Of a stretch of 60,088 nt of DNA, positions 52,670-60,088 are shown in pieces. The notes under the pieces are model-generated. The model had not been told where the DNA came from and made no database searches. It worked only from the letters and a program-made list of their open reading frames with translations. The position numbers and the translations under genes were made by a program. Position 1 is the stretch's first letter. The number at the start of each line of letters is the position of its first letter. The DNA is from Loktanella sp. UBA3435 (GTDB taxonomy: Bacteria > Pseudomonadota > Alphaproteobacteria > Rhodobacterales > Rhodobacteraceae), in NCBI GenBank assembly GCA_002378665.1, contig DFSO01000059.1, positions 1-60,088 on the forward strand, written 5' to 3'.

Positions 52670-53716
52670 ATGCCCAAGCAATTTGACACCCTCCGCGCCA
52701 TGCTCGACCACGGTTTCGACACCGTGATTGATGTCCGCTCGCCTGCCGAATTCGCAGCCGATCATATGCCCGGCGCAATCAACTTGCCCGCCCTCTCAAA
52801 CGACCAGCGAGCCGAGGTTGGAACCATCTACAAGCAGGTCAGCGCCTTCAAAGCACGCAAGCTTGGCGCGGCTCTCGTAGCCCGCAATGTCGCTGATCAC
52901 GTTGAGGGTCCACTCGCCGAAAAGGATGGCAGTTGGCAGCCCCTTGTTTACTGCTGGCGCGGCGGTCAAAGGTCGGGCTCTTTCACCATCATCCTGCAAC
53001 AAATCGGCTGGCGCGCCGACACGGTTGAAGGCGGCTATATGACGTGGCGCAGGCTCGTCAATAAGGCGCTCTACGATACCCCTATTACGCAACGCATCAT
53101 CCTGCTCGACGGGAACACAGGCACCGCCAAAACGGCGCTTTTGGCAAAGCTCGCAGAACGCGGTGTTCAGACCATCGACCTCGAAGGATTGGCAGGCCAC
53201 AGAGGCTCGCTTTTAGGGCGCACCGCAGGTGGGCAGCCCGATCAAAAAGGGTTCGAATCCGCGCTCGCCACAGCCCTCGCAAACATGGACCCAACCCGCC
53301 CTGTGATCCTTGAGGCCGAGAGTTCAAAGATCGGCAGAATAAACCTGCCAAAACAGCTTTGGTCAGCAATGATCGCTGCGCCTAGGATCATGATTTCAGC
53401 GCCAATTTCCGCGCGTGCGGCATTTCTTGAAACAGCCTATGCTGACGTGATTTCCGATCCAATAGACCTCGAAAAACGCCTCGAACCGCTGCGGAATATT
53501 CGCGGCCATGCGGTCGTTGACGGCTGGATTAAGCTGATGAACGCAGGCGATTTTCGCGCCCTCGCAGCGGCCTTGATGGAGCAACATTACGATGCCGCTT
53601 ACGCCAAATCACGCGCCGTGGACGAGCATGAAATCATCGCTGATCTGACGTCAGAAACGCTTGATGAGGCAGGTCAAAACACCCTCGTCGCCGCCATTCT
53701 CAAAGTGATCAAATAA
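52670..53716 (+). CDS. mnmH: tRNA 2-selenouridine synthase
   Basis: MnmH (SelU/YbbB), 348 aa, replaces sulfur with selenium in 2-thiouridine at the wobble base of Lys, Glu and Gln tRNAs, using selenophosphate. The rhodanese domain has catalytic C95 in VYCWRGGQRSG. The P-loop domain has GNTGTAKT (148-155). ATG at 52670 starts the conserved region; an upstream in-frame codon lies inside the repeat array and was rejected. Its 3' end overlaps the convergent selD fusion gene by 8 bp. Confidence 0.93.
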   Translation: MPKQFDTLRAMLDHGFDTVIDVRSPAEFAADHMPGAINLPALSNDQRAEVGTIYKQVSAFKARKLGAALVARNVADHVEGPLAEKDGSWQPLVYCWRGGQRSGSFTIILQQIGWRADTVEGGYMTWRRLVNKALYDTPITQRIILLDGNTGTAKTALLAKLAERGVQTIDLEGLAGHRGSLLGRTAGGQPDQKGFESALATALANMDPTRPVILEAESSKIGRINLPKQLWSAMIAAPRIMISAPISARAAFLETAYADVISDPIDLEKRLEPLRNIRGHAVVDGWIKLMNAGDFRALAAALMEQHYDAAYAKSRAVDEHEIIADLTSETLDEAGQNTLVAAILKVIK

Positions 53717-55865
53717 CCTTCACCACAGGCTCGCCCACCGCAATAAATCCGATGCGTTTTGCGGGGTATCCCGCAGCGATCAAAGCGGCCAGAACGGCCT
53801 CCGCTTGTGCTGCGTCCACCGCAGCCAAAAGCCCGCCTGCCGTCTGCGGATCAAACAGCAAATCACCCCTTGGGCCATCCGCGCCAAACACAGGCCCAGC
53901 ACCGCTGCGATTGTCCTTAAACAGACTCGATTTCGTGCCACCTGCCGCCAGTTCAACCGCCCCATCCATGAATGGGATAGCATCAATTTCTAGCGTCGCA
54001 GCAACGCCAGAGGCCTCACAAATCCCGCTCAAATGCCCCGCCAGACCAAAGCCAGTGACATCGGTCATCGCATGGGCATCATGCAGAATTTCAGACGCCT
54101 TACCCTGCTCAATCATCATCGTTTCCAACGCCTTAGCGACAATATCACCCGATGCCTCACCCGCCATTTCAGCGGCCATAATCACACCGCTGCCAATCGG
54201 TTTCGTCAGGATCAAAACGTCTCCTGCCTTAGCTCCCGCGATCGTAATCGGCGCACGGTCGCAAAGGCCCGTGACCGTAAACCCAATCGTCAACTCATCG
54301 CCAAGCGAGGAATGGCCACCGACAATTTCAGCACCTGCCTCACTTATAACCTCTTGCGCAGACTGCATAATCTCGGTCAATGTCCGCGCCTGAAGGTCAG
54401 CGGACGTGCGCGGCAAGATCAGGTTCGCTGTCACCGCCTGCGGGGCCGCCCCCATTGCCCAAACATCGCCCAGCGCATGAATGGCCGCGATCCGTGACAT
54501 CACCACTGGGTCGGCAAAGAAGCTGCGCAGGTGATCTGTCGTCATGATTTGGGTCACACCGCCTGTCGTCAAAATCGCTGCATCATCGCCTGCAACGCTG
54601 TGCACATCAGCACGGTCAGAAGCGGGCAGATCGGTCAAAACAGAGCGCAAAGCCTTGCGCCCAACCTTCGCCCCGCAACCACCGCACATCGGCTTGTCAC
54701 CAATCGCCTCAACCACGCCTTCGGCGATGATATGCGGCAAGGCGGGGGTGGCCATTTTGGGCAGGGAATTGAATTGGTTCATGAACTTTACGTCGATGTG
54801 ATTTTTCAAACGCCACAGTAATGGCCCTGAAAATGCGCGATCAAGCTTTTCGGCCAAAGCCGATTTCTTGCCCAGCGAAATTAGCTTCAGATAGTCCTTT
54901 TGTGGTGTGTAGGTTTGCAACGCTCCACCCGACAAAACCGCCCGCAGATTGCGGAATAAAACAGGGGCTTGGCGCACGGCGTAGACACCTGCCTTTGGGC
55001 GAGGATTGGCAGTCATATGCGCGCAGTCACCAACCGCGAAAATCGCAGGATCGGACGATTGCAATTGACGGTTTACGGCGATGAAACCACTCGTCATCTC
55101 GACGCCAATATCGGACATCCAACCATGGGGCCGCGCCCCTGCGGCACCGGTCACAAATTGGGCCGCGATGATACGCCCATCGGCGAGTAAAACGCCTGCA
55201 CTTGTGACTTCTGAAACTTCGGCGTTTTCGACCAATTCAACACCGCCGTTTTTCAACGCCTTCAAGACCTTTGCACGCGCGGCTTCGCCCAAATCCTTAA
55301 GCACAAGACCACGATCAATTAGCCGCACTTTGGCGTCGCCTTTCGCGGCATGCTTCATCGCCATGGCAAGCTCCGCCCCAGCAACCCCGCCGCCAATCAC
55401 GGCGATTTCGGGGGAGGCGGCGGTGTTGCGGAACGCGTCCCATTTGCTGGCAAATGCGCCCAAAGGTTTGGCAGGAATACCGTGTTCAGGAAAGCCCTTG
55501 AGATCTGGCATTGTGGAGGTAATCCCCACGTCAACGCTCAGCACATCATAGGCAATCGGCGGACGGTTAGGCACATGCACGAGGCGCCTTTCACGGTCCA
55601 CGCCCGTTGCCGCCCCAAGGACCACACGCGCACCTGCAAACCGCGCGAGTTTCACCAGATCAATGTCGAGGTCTTCACGAGAATAATGCCCCGCGACAAA
55701 GCCAGGCAGCATGCCTGAATAGGGCGCAGTCGGACCCGGATTAATAACCGTGACGCGCACGCCTGCCAGCGGGTTCATTCCCCACATTCGCAACAATAGA
55801 GCATGAGAATGACCGCCGCCAATCAAGACGAGGTCGCGGGTCAGGGGGAGGTGTGTTTGCATCAT
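53709..55865 (-). CDS. selD: NADH dehydrogenase-like oxidoreductase fused to selenide, water dikinase
   Basis: A 718-aa fusion. The N-terminal half (about 10-375) is an FAD-dependent pyridine nucleotide-disulfide oxidoreductase of the Ndh type (LIGGGHSHALLLRMWG; GGGVAGAELAMAMKH; FAVGDCAHM). The C-terminal half (about 385-718) is SelD, which makes selenophosphate from selenide and ATP. The SelD active-site loop MCGGCGAKVG uses cysteine (about C394/C397) rather than selenocysteine. The fusion is an established architecture. It is convergent with mnmH, the only selenophosphate user seen here. Confidence 0.93.
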   Translation of the reverse strand: MMQTHLPLTRDLVLIGGGHSHALLLRMWGMNPLAGVRVTVINPGPTAPYSGMLPGFVAGHYSREDLDIDLVKLARFAGARVVLGAATGVDRERRLVHVPNRPPIAYDVLSVDVGITSTMPDLKGFPEHGIPAKPLGAFASKWDAFRNTAASPEIAVIGGGVAGAELAMAMKHAAKGDAKVRLIDRGLVLKDLGEAARAKVLKALKNGGVELVENAEVSEVTSAGVLLADGRIIAAQFVTGAAGARPHGWMSDIGVEMTSGFIAVNRQLQSSDPAIFAVGDCAHMTANPRPKAGVYAVRQAPVLFRNLRAVLSGGALQTYTPQKDYLKLISLGKKSALAEKLDRAFSGPLLWRLKNHIDVKFMNQFNSLPKMATPALPHIIAEGVVEAIGDKPMCGGCGAKVGRKALRSVLTDLPASDRADVHSVAGDDAAILTTGGVTQIMTTDHLRSFFADPVVMSRIAAIHALGDVWAMGAAPQAVTANLILPRTSADLQARTLTEIMQSAQEVISEAGAEIVGGHSSLGDELTIGFTVTGLCDRAPITIAGAKAGDVLILTKPIGSGVIMAAEMAGEASGDIVAKALETMMIEQGKASEILHDAHAMTDVTGFGLAGHLSGICEASGVAATLEIDAIPFMDGAVELAAGGTKSSLFKDNRSGAGPVFGADGPRGDLLFDPQTAGGLLAAVDAAQAEAVLAALIAAGYPAKRIGFIAVGEPVVKVI

Positions 55866-55932
55866 GTCGCCAGTTAACCTGTGATGCGGGGTAAGTGCCA
55901 GCGATTGCGACGCAGTGCCACTGCCCTGTGAT

Positions 55933-56964
55933 CTATTCGTAGCCAGTCATTTCAAGATACCCGCGCCCTGTGTGCGAACCGGTGATCAGCACGGGCCCTT
56001 CCCAATAGGGAACTGAGGTGTCCATCCACGCGTTTGGGTTGATGGCTGTCACGGTGACGTTGACCCCTTTTTCGGGAAGCGCGACGGTCCATGTAGTTGG
56101 GATTGCGCGGCCTTCGACGTCGGAGGTTTCCAAAGGCGAGGCCGTGAATGCGCCGTTGGTCAATGGCGTTGCCGTGCCATCGGGTGCGATCCACGTCGCA
56201 GAGGTGTAGGTATCGTTGCCGCGCAGTTGAAAGCCCATCATTTTCGCCCCGTCATCGAAGGACAGCGAGAACCAGTCCCAACCTGTTTGGTCGGCGGCCA
56301 ACGGTTGTGACGACCATTCTCGGTCAAGCCATGCAGAGCCTGTGACTGCCACGTCGCCCTGCGGCAAATGCAATGTGCCTGCGATATCGTAGAAGGGTTG
56401 CGAGTAGTAGTAGGACGCCTGTCCGTTTGCCGATTTCACAGAGTAGCCATTATCGCCTTGCAAAACGATTGGACCTTGTGCGCTCAGTTGCATGTCATAG
56501 CCGAAGTCGGGGCCATTCGCGGTCAGTTTGGGTGCATCGAAGTCGCCCGACATCTCCCATTCGTCGATCCATGCCGCGAAGGGTTCCGCGGTTACGCCTG
56601 CCTGCCCGATGCCACCACGCGCCAGTCGTTCGGTGACGAAATGCGCCTCAGGTGTGGTGACTGCGGCGTGGCCCATCCAGAGTTGCGGGGTGGGCCATCC
56701 CTCGCCGTCTTCCGTCGAAAGAGCGGTGCGAAAAAGGGTCCATTGCAATCCATAGTCCGCACCGCCTGCATCGCGCAGATTGGCAGTGATGTACCACCAT
56801 TCAATGCGATACTCAGGGTGCGCGCCGTGGTCTTTTGGGAATGCGAGAGTTGCGTTTGGCGTGGGAACTGAGAAGCCGTCCGAGGACGTGCCGAGCCCTG
56901 CGAAACCTTGTGCGACGGCCGAAATGGGGAACCAAAGAAGGATGGCTAAAAGCTTACCGTTCAT
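55933..56964 (-). CDS. Lipocalin-like AttH/CrtC-type protein
   Basis: A 343-aa protein with a signal peptide (about 1-18, ending AVA) and an AttH/carotenoid 1,2-hydratase-like double lipocalin fold: HPEYRIEWWYITANL, YGLQWTLFRTAL, MGHAAVTTPEAHF, WLDREWSSQPLAADQTGWDW and YWEGPVLITG. Members often follow LolE/FtsX-type exporters; the ligand is presumably a lipid. ATG at 56964 lies inside the 3' end of the permease gene (11-bp overlap), so it is translationally coupled. Confidence 0.88.
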   Translation of the reverse strand: MNGKLLAILLWFPISAVAQGFAGLGTSSDGFSVPTPNATLAFPKDHGAHPEYRIEWWYITANLRDAGGADYGLQWTLFRTALSTEDGEGWPTPQLWMGHAAVTTPEAHFVTERLARGGIGQAGVTAEPFAAWIDEWEMSGDFDAPKLTANGPDFGYDMQLSAQGPIVLQGDNGYSVKSANGQASYYYSQPFYDIAGTLHLPQGDVAVTGSAWLDREWSSQPLAADQTGWDWFSLSFDDGAKMMGFQLRGNDTYTSATWIAPDGTATPLTNGAFTASPLETSDVEGRAIPTTWTVALPEKGVNVTVTAINPNAWMDTSVPYWEGPVLITGSHTGRGYLEMTGYE

Positions 56965-59326
56965 TGGAAAACACCTTGAGCAGTTCGGAGGGTGGCGTGC
57001 GCATAAGTCGGATCGCGGGCCAGAAAGCGGCAAAGGCAGCGGCGAGAAGGGCGAACCCACCAAGCCGCGCGTAATCGGCGGGGAAGACGAACATCGGCAG
57101 CTGCCAGCCAAAAGCCGCAACGTTCACAACGGCAAGCAAAACCCATGCCAGCGCAAGACCAAGGGGCAATGCAACAAGCGCCGTGAGCAGCGCAAGAAGG
57201 AGCGTGCGCAGGAGTTCGAGATAGCCCAATTCGCGCCGCGTCAGTCCCATCGCCCAAGCGGGTGCAAGTTGCGGAACACGCATGGCGGTGAGGGTCAGAA
57301 GGCTCATCAAAATCGCAAAACCCGCGACCGCGAGGGTCAACACATTGAGGGCCGCCGTGACGGTGAATGTGCGATCAAAAACGCCAAGGGAAAAGGCTTT
57401 GATCCCCGCTTGATTGATAGTGTTGGCCTTGGGGATGCCTGTTTCCGCTTGGAGGTTTTCTATAAAATCGCTCGTGTTGGCGGGGTCGATGCGTATTCCG
57501 AAACGGGTTGGAGCAACATCGGGGAAGAGGTTTGCAAAAGCCACCTCGTCGATGATTGCCTGACCGATTGGGTTACCGTAGTCGCCGTAAATACCTGAAA
57601 TAACGAATGTTTCCCCATCCACTTCGACGGCATCACCGATAGCTAATGGCGCGCGTCTGGCGAGCTGTTCGTTGATGAGGATGCCAGACCCACTGTGGAC
57701 CGCACCCCATGGGTCATCAGCACTATCAAGGAATTTCCAGTTGTCGCGGTAGGTCGCGTGGTCGCGATTGCCATAAATGTCGGTTGGTAGATCGCGGATC
57801 TGGATTGGGACGGATTGAATAGGCAGAACTGCATCGGCATTTTGCGCGGCAAAGGCCTCAATCGCCAGTGCTTGCGCGGGGGTTTCCGCGTTGACGTAAA
57901 GCTCGGACGCCAAGCGTTGATCGAGGAAGCCGACAAACGTGAGGCGGAAGCTGCTGACCATCGTCGAGACGCCAACGTTGGCTGCCATGGCAAGCAAGAG
58001 CGCCATGAGCGCGAGCGATAGACCCGGCAATTGTTGGCGCGTATCGGCCCAGAACCAGCTTGAGACAACGCCCGTCGCACGGTTGCTTGCCGCCGTCAGG
58101 ATGGCCGACAGGACGAGGGGCAACGCAAGGGCCGCGCCGATCAGCATGGCCGCAAGCAGGGCGAAACCTGCGATAATGCCGCTTGCTGTGAATGCTAGGA
58201 TAAGGGCGACCACGAGGAGTGCCAAGGCGATGATCCCCTGCACGCGTGCCCCCTGCCCTGCGGCATTTGCAAGGGCGCGAGGTTGGGCACCTGCCAGCAG
58301 TGGCAAACGCGAGAGTTTCCATAACGCGCCACTCGCCGCGAGACCTGTCCCACCGAGAGCAATGGCCATGCCAGAGAGCCACCAAATCGGGCGCAGTTGC
58401 AGGGTGCCGCTGACCTCCGCGCCGTAAAGGCCGCGCAGGGTCGCTGCGACGTCGGGCAACAACAGACCCGCGACGAGATACCCCAGCCCCACACCAAGTA
58501 CGCCCGCAAAAAGGGCGAGGGTCATAAGCTCGACCCCCATCAAGACTATCAGCAATCGCAGCGGTGTTCCGAGCGCGCGGAGGGTGCGGAGCGTGCCGCG
58601 CCGTTGCTCAAACGCAAGACCAATTGCACCATGCACGATGAAGATACCAACGGCGAAAGACAGTAGGCCAAAAGCGGTAAGGTTGAGATGGAAGCTGTCG
58701 GTCAACCGCCCGACATCTGAGCCTGATTGCGCCGCGTGGCGTTGCAAATCAGGCGCAATTTCCGCAAGCTGGGGCTGACTGCGCGGTTGCACTGGGGCCA
58801 CGATGAGAGTGTCGATTTCGCCCAACCGTCCAAGCAGGTTTTGCACGGTGCCAATGTCACCAATTGCGGTATCAGGTGCGATTGCGGGGTCTCTTGCAAC
58901 ACCCTCAATATCAAGCGCTGTGTCAGGTGCGGCGATCACCTCGCCTTGGGCAAAGCGCGAGAGGCTGCCTGTGTCGTGCAGGGCGGTCGGCGCAAGTCCA
59001 CCCGGGGCTGTGAGCGGCTCGATTCCGATGATGCGTGTGCCGTCGATGCGCCCTTCGATCACGGGGCTGACAAGCCAGCCCGCGCGGCGCAATTGCACAT
59101 AGGTTTCCTGCAAAATCGGTTGTCCGTCGCGACGCGTCAGCCTGTCGAATTGTCCTTCGCCAAGGGTCGCGGCGGCAGCATCATAGCTGGCCCGCGCCTC
59201 GGCGTTGATCGCTTGCACGCCAGACCAAAGCGCAGTGGCAAGCGCCAGCCCCGAGAGAAGCGTAAAGAGTTGCAGCGGATTGCAAAACCAATGGCCGAGC
59301 AGTGCCGAGAGGGTCACGCGGATCAT
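56954..59326 (-). CDS. ABC transporter permease, FtsX-like
   Basis: A 790-aa permease with two FtsX-like modules and about ten membrane helices, clustered at about 15-40, 220-350, 360-410, 430-455 and 640-780, around large periplasmic domains. This is the COG3127-type layout that works with a LolD-like ATPase. The ATPase gene overlaps its start by 4 bp (ATGA) and the lipocalin-like gene overlaps its end, so the three form one export system, probably for lipids or lipoproteins (inference). Confidence 0.9.
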   Translation of the reverse strand: MIRVTLSALLGHWFCNPLQLFTLLSGLALATALWSGVQAINAEARASYDAAAATLGEGQFDRLTRRDGQPILQETYVQLRRAGWLVSPVIEGRIDGTRIIGIEPLTAPGGLAPTALHDTGSLSRFAQGEVIAAPDTALDIEGVARDPAIAPDTAIGDIGTVQNLLGRLGEIDTLIVAPVQPRSQPQLAEIAPDLQRHAAQSGSDVGRLTDSFHLNLTAFGLLSFAVGIFIVHGAIGLAFEQRRGTLRTLRALGTPLRLLIVLMGVELMTLALFAGVLGVGLGYLVAGLLLPDVAATLRGLYGAEVSGTLQLRPIWWLSGMAIALGGTGLAASGALWKLSRLPLLAGAQPRALANAAGQGARVQGIIALALLVVALILAFTASGIIAGFALLAAMLIGAALALPLVLSAILTAASNRATGVVSSWFWADTRQQLPGLSLALMALLLAMAANVGVSTMVSSFRLTFVGFLDQRLASELYVNAETPAQALAIEAFAAQNADAVLPIQSVPIQIRDLPTDIYGNRDHATYRDNWKFLDSADDPWGAVHSGSGILINEQLARRAPLAIGDAVEVDGETFVISGIYGDYGNPIGQAIIDEVAFANLFPDVAPTRFGIRIDPANTSDFIENLQAETGIPKANTINQAGIKAFSLGVFDRTFTVTAALNVLTLAVAGFAILMSLLTLTAMRVPQLAPAWAMGLTRRELGYLELLRTLLLALLTALVALPLGLALAWVLLAVVNVAAFGWQLPMFVFPADYARLGGFALLAAAFAAFWPAIRLMRTPPSELLKVFSNER

Positions 59327-59979
59327 GCCACGAGACCTGCCCGCAAGTGAAGGCGGCGGCTCATCCGCCCTGCAAGAGCTGTGGAATGGGTGACCATCAA
59401 CAGACCGGCCCCCGTTTCGGCGACAAGTTTGAGTAAGATGTCGAGCACGTTGGCAGCCGTGGCCTCGTCAAGGTTGCCTGTTGGTTCGTCCGCCAGGACA
59501 AGACGCGGACGCGGGGCCAAAGTGCGGGCAATTGCAACGCGTTGCTGTTGACCACCAGAGAGTTGTTCAGGGTATTTATTCAACTGTTCGGTGAGCCCCA
59601 AACGCGCAGTAAGGTCCGCAGTCCAATCAGGATCGAACCGTCCCGCAAGGCGTGCTTGAAAGGCGATATTGTCGCGGACTTTCAAGCTTGGGATCAGGTT
59701 GAACTGTTGGAAGACGACCCCCACAACCCCACGACGCAATTGTGCACGGCCTTTGTCATCCAACGCTGCAATATCCGTACCGTCGATCAGGATTTGGCCC
59801 GCATTTGGCACATCCAATCCGCCGATCAAATGGAGAAGCGTGCTTTTTCCGCTGCCGCTTTCGCCCGTCAACGCCAGCGTCTCACCACCCTCAAGTGAAA
59901 GGTCAACGCCCCGTAGAACATCAAAGTCGCCATCGGCGGTTTGAAATGTCTTTTGCACGTTTGTGGCGCGAAGCAACAT
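59323..59979 (-). CDS. ABC transporter ATP-binding protein, LolD-like
   Basis: A 218-aa ATPase. Walker A is GESGSGKST (39-47), the Q-loop is in GVVFQQFNLIPSL, the signature is LSGGQQQRVAIARTL (about 139-153) and Walker B is LVLADEPTGNLDE. It belongs to the MacB/LolD group. It is first in the three-gene minus-strand operon. The 109 bp upstream to the window edge hold its promoter; I see no other gene there. Confidence 0.95.
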   Translation of the reverse strand: MLLRATNVQKTFQTADGDFDVLRGVDLSLEGGETLALTGESGSGKSTLLHLIGGLDVPNAGQILIDGTDIAALDDKGRAQLRRGVVGVVFQQFNLIPSLKVRDNIAFQARLAGRFDPDWTADLTARLGLTEQLNKYPEQLSGGQQQRVAIARTLAPRPRLVLADEPTGNLDEATAANVLDILLKLVAETGAGLLMVTHSTALAGRMSRRLHLRAGLVA

Positions 59980-60088
59980 GGGCGATTTCCTTTTGCTTAT
60001 GAACTAACACGTCTGTTCTGTTTGAAAAGCCAAAGCGGGAAACTCTTTGATCCACCCTGCTTGAAATAGAGGTGGTCCTAGATTTTAG

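Noticed and set aside
1..60088. tRNA, rRNA, CRISPR, insertion sequence or prophage
   Set aside because: I saw no cloverleaf, no repeated spacer array, no transposase or phage gene, and no long inverted repeats. Short or degenerate remnants could be missed without a search tool.

Overview
The window looks like a piece of the main chromosome of a marine Rhodobacterales (roseobacter-group) alphaproteobacterium. I infer this from the gene set and synteny: a folK-rpoZ-rsh-DUF2062-pdxJ-acpS-lepB-rnc-era-DUF1491-recO block, COQ9 next to a PIG3-type quinone oxidoreductase, a DmdA-like GcvT protein, a degenerate Hint_2 protein, IalB-like and DUF1491 proteins, an alphaproteobacterial serC leader RNA, and a CtrA-type TTAAC-N5-GTTAAC site. 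No rRNA, tRNA, CRISPR array, prophage, transposase or plasmid gene was found. About 66 genes are called; two of them are broken.

Layout. Positions 1-315 hold the end of a META/HslJ gene. 303-8912 (minus) is one long, mostly translationally coupled housekeeping operon: folate, RNA polymerase omega, (p)ppGpp, pyridoxine, ACP activation, signal peptidase, RNase III, Era and RecO. 9006-9578 is a divergent NYN-domain nuclease-like gene. 9862-12919 (plus) is a tightly packed ispH-DUF3429-methyltransferase-rnhA-TRIC operon that ends in a 4x11-bp phased GTGCAC array. 12969-14620 (minus) is QOR-COQ9, followed by rpsU with a clear terminator. 15959-22759 (minus) holds DmdA-like, ftsK, a DapC-like aminotransferase and an amidase. 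22845-26129 holds a UbiH-type hydroxylase and a thioredoxin/Lon-N/Trm112 cluster. 26238-28125 is a small accessory patch with an SGNH hydrolase, a relic of the thioredoxin start and a nonsense-mutated DUF1835 gene. 28126-36579 has xthA, asparaginase, an IalB-like protein, rlmN, a LOG-family protein, dapD, a glutamate-receptor-like channel and a Hint protein. 36931-41796 has dapE, rnr and a histidine kinase. 41763-43239 is a frameshifted GST gene facing its probable WYL regulator across a palindromic operator. 43236-47830 has rppH, an L,D-transpeptidase, ribA, a response regulator, a rhodanese and a TSUP permease. 47831-51723 is the serine pathway: serB divergent from the serC RNA, serC and serA. 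51815-55865 has a metallophosphoesterase, then mnmH convergent with an oxidoreductase-SelD fusion (selenouridine in tRNA). 55933-59979 (minus) is an ABC exporter with an AttH/CrtC-like lipocalin protein.

How the genes work together. Three of the four succinylase-route lysine/DAP steps have candidates here (DapC-like, DapD, DapE). Serine synthesis is complete (serA, serB, serC). The tRNA-selenium module is complete (selD, mnmH). Two ubiquinone-related genes (COQ9, UbiH-type) lie in the same 10 kb.

The signals most worth a second look are two intergenic arrays of four GTGCAC palindromes at exactly 11-bp spacing, 40 kb apart; an ionotropic-glutamate-receptor-like channel whose potassium filter is replaced; a perfect CtrA-type box between the Hint gene and dapE; a hairpin whose 3' arm ends two bases before the rnr start codon; and the two pseudogenes with their surrounding sequence scars.
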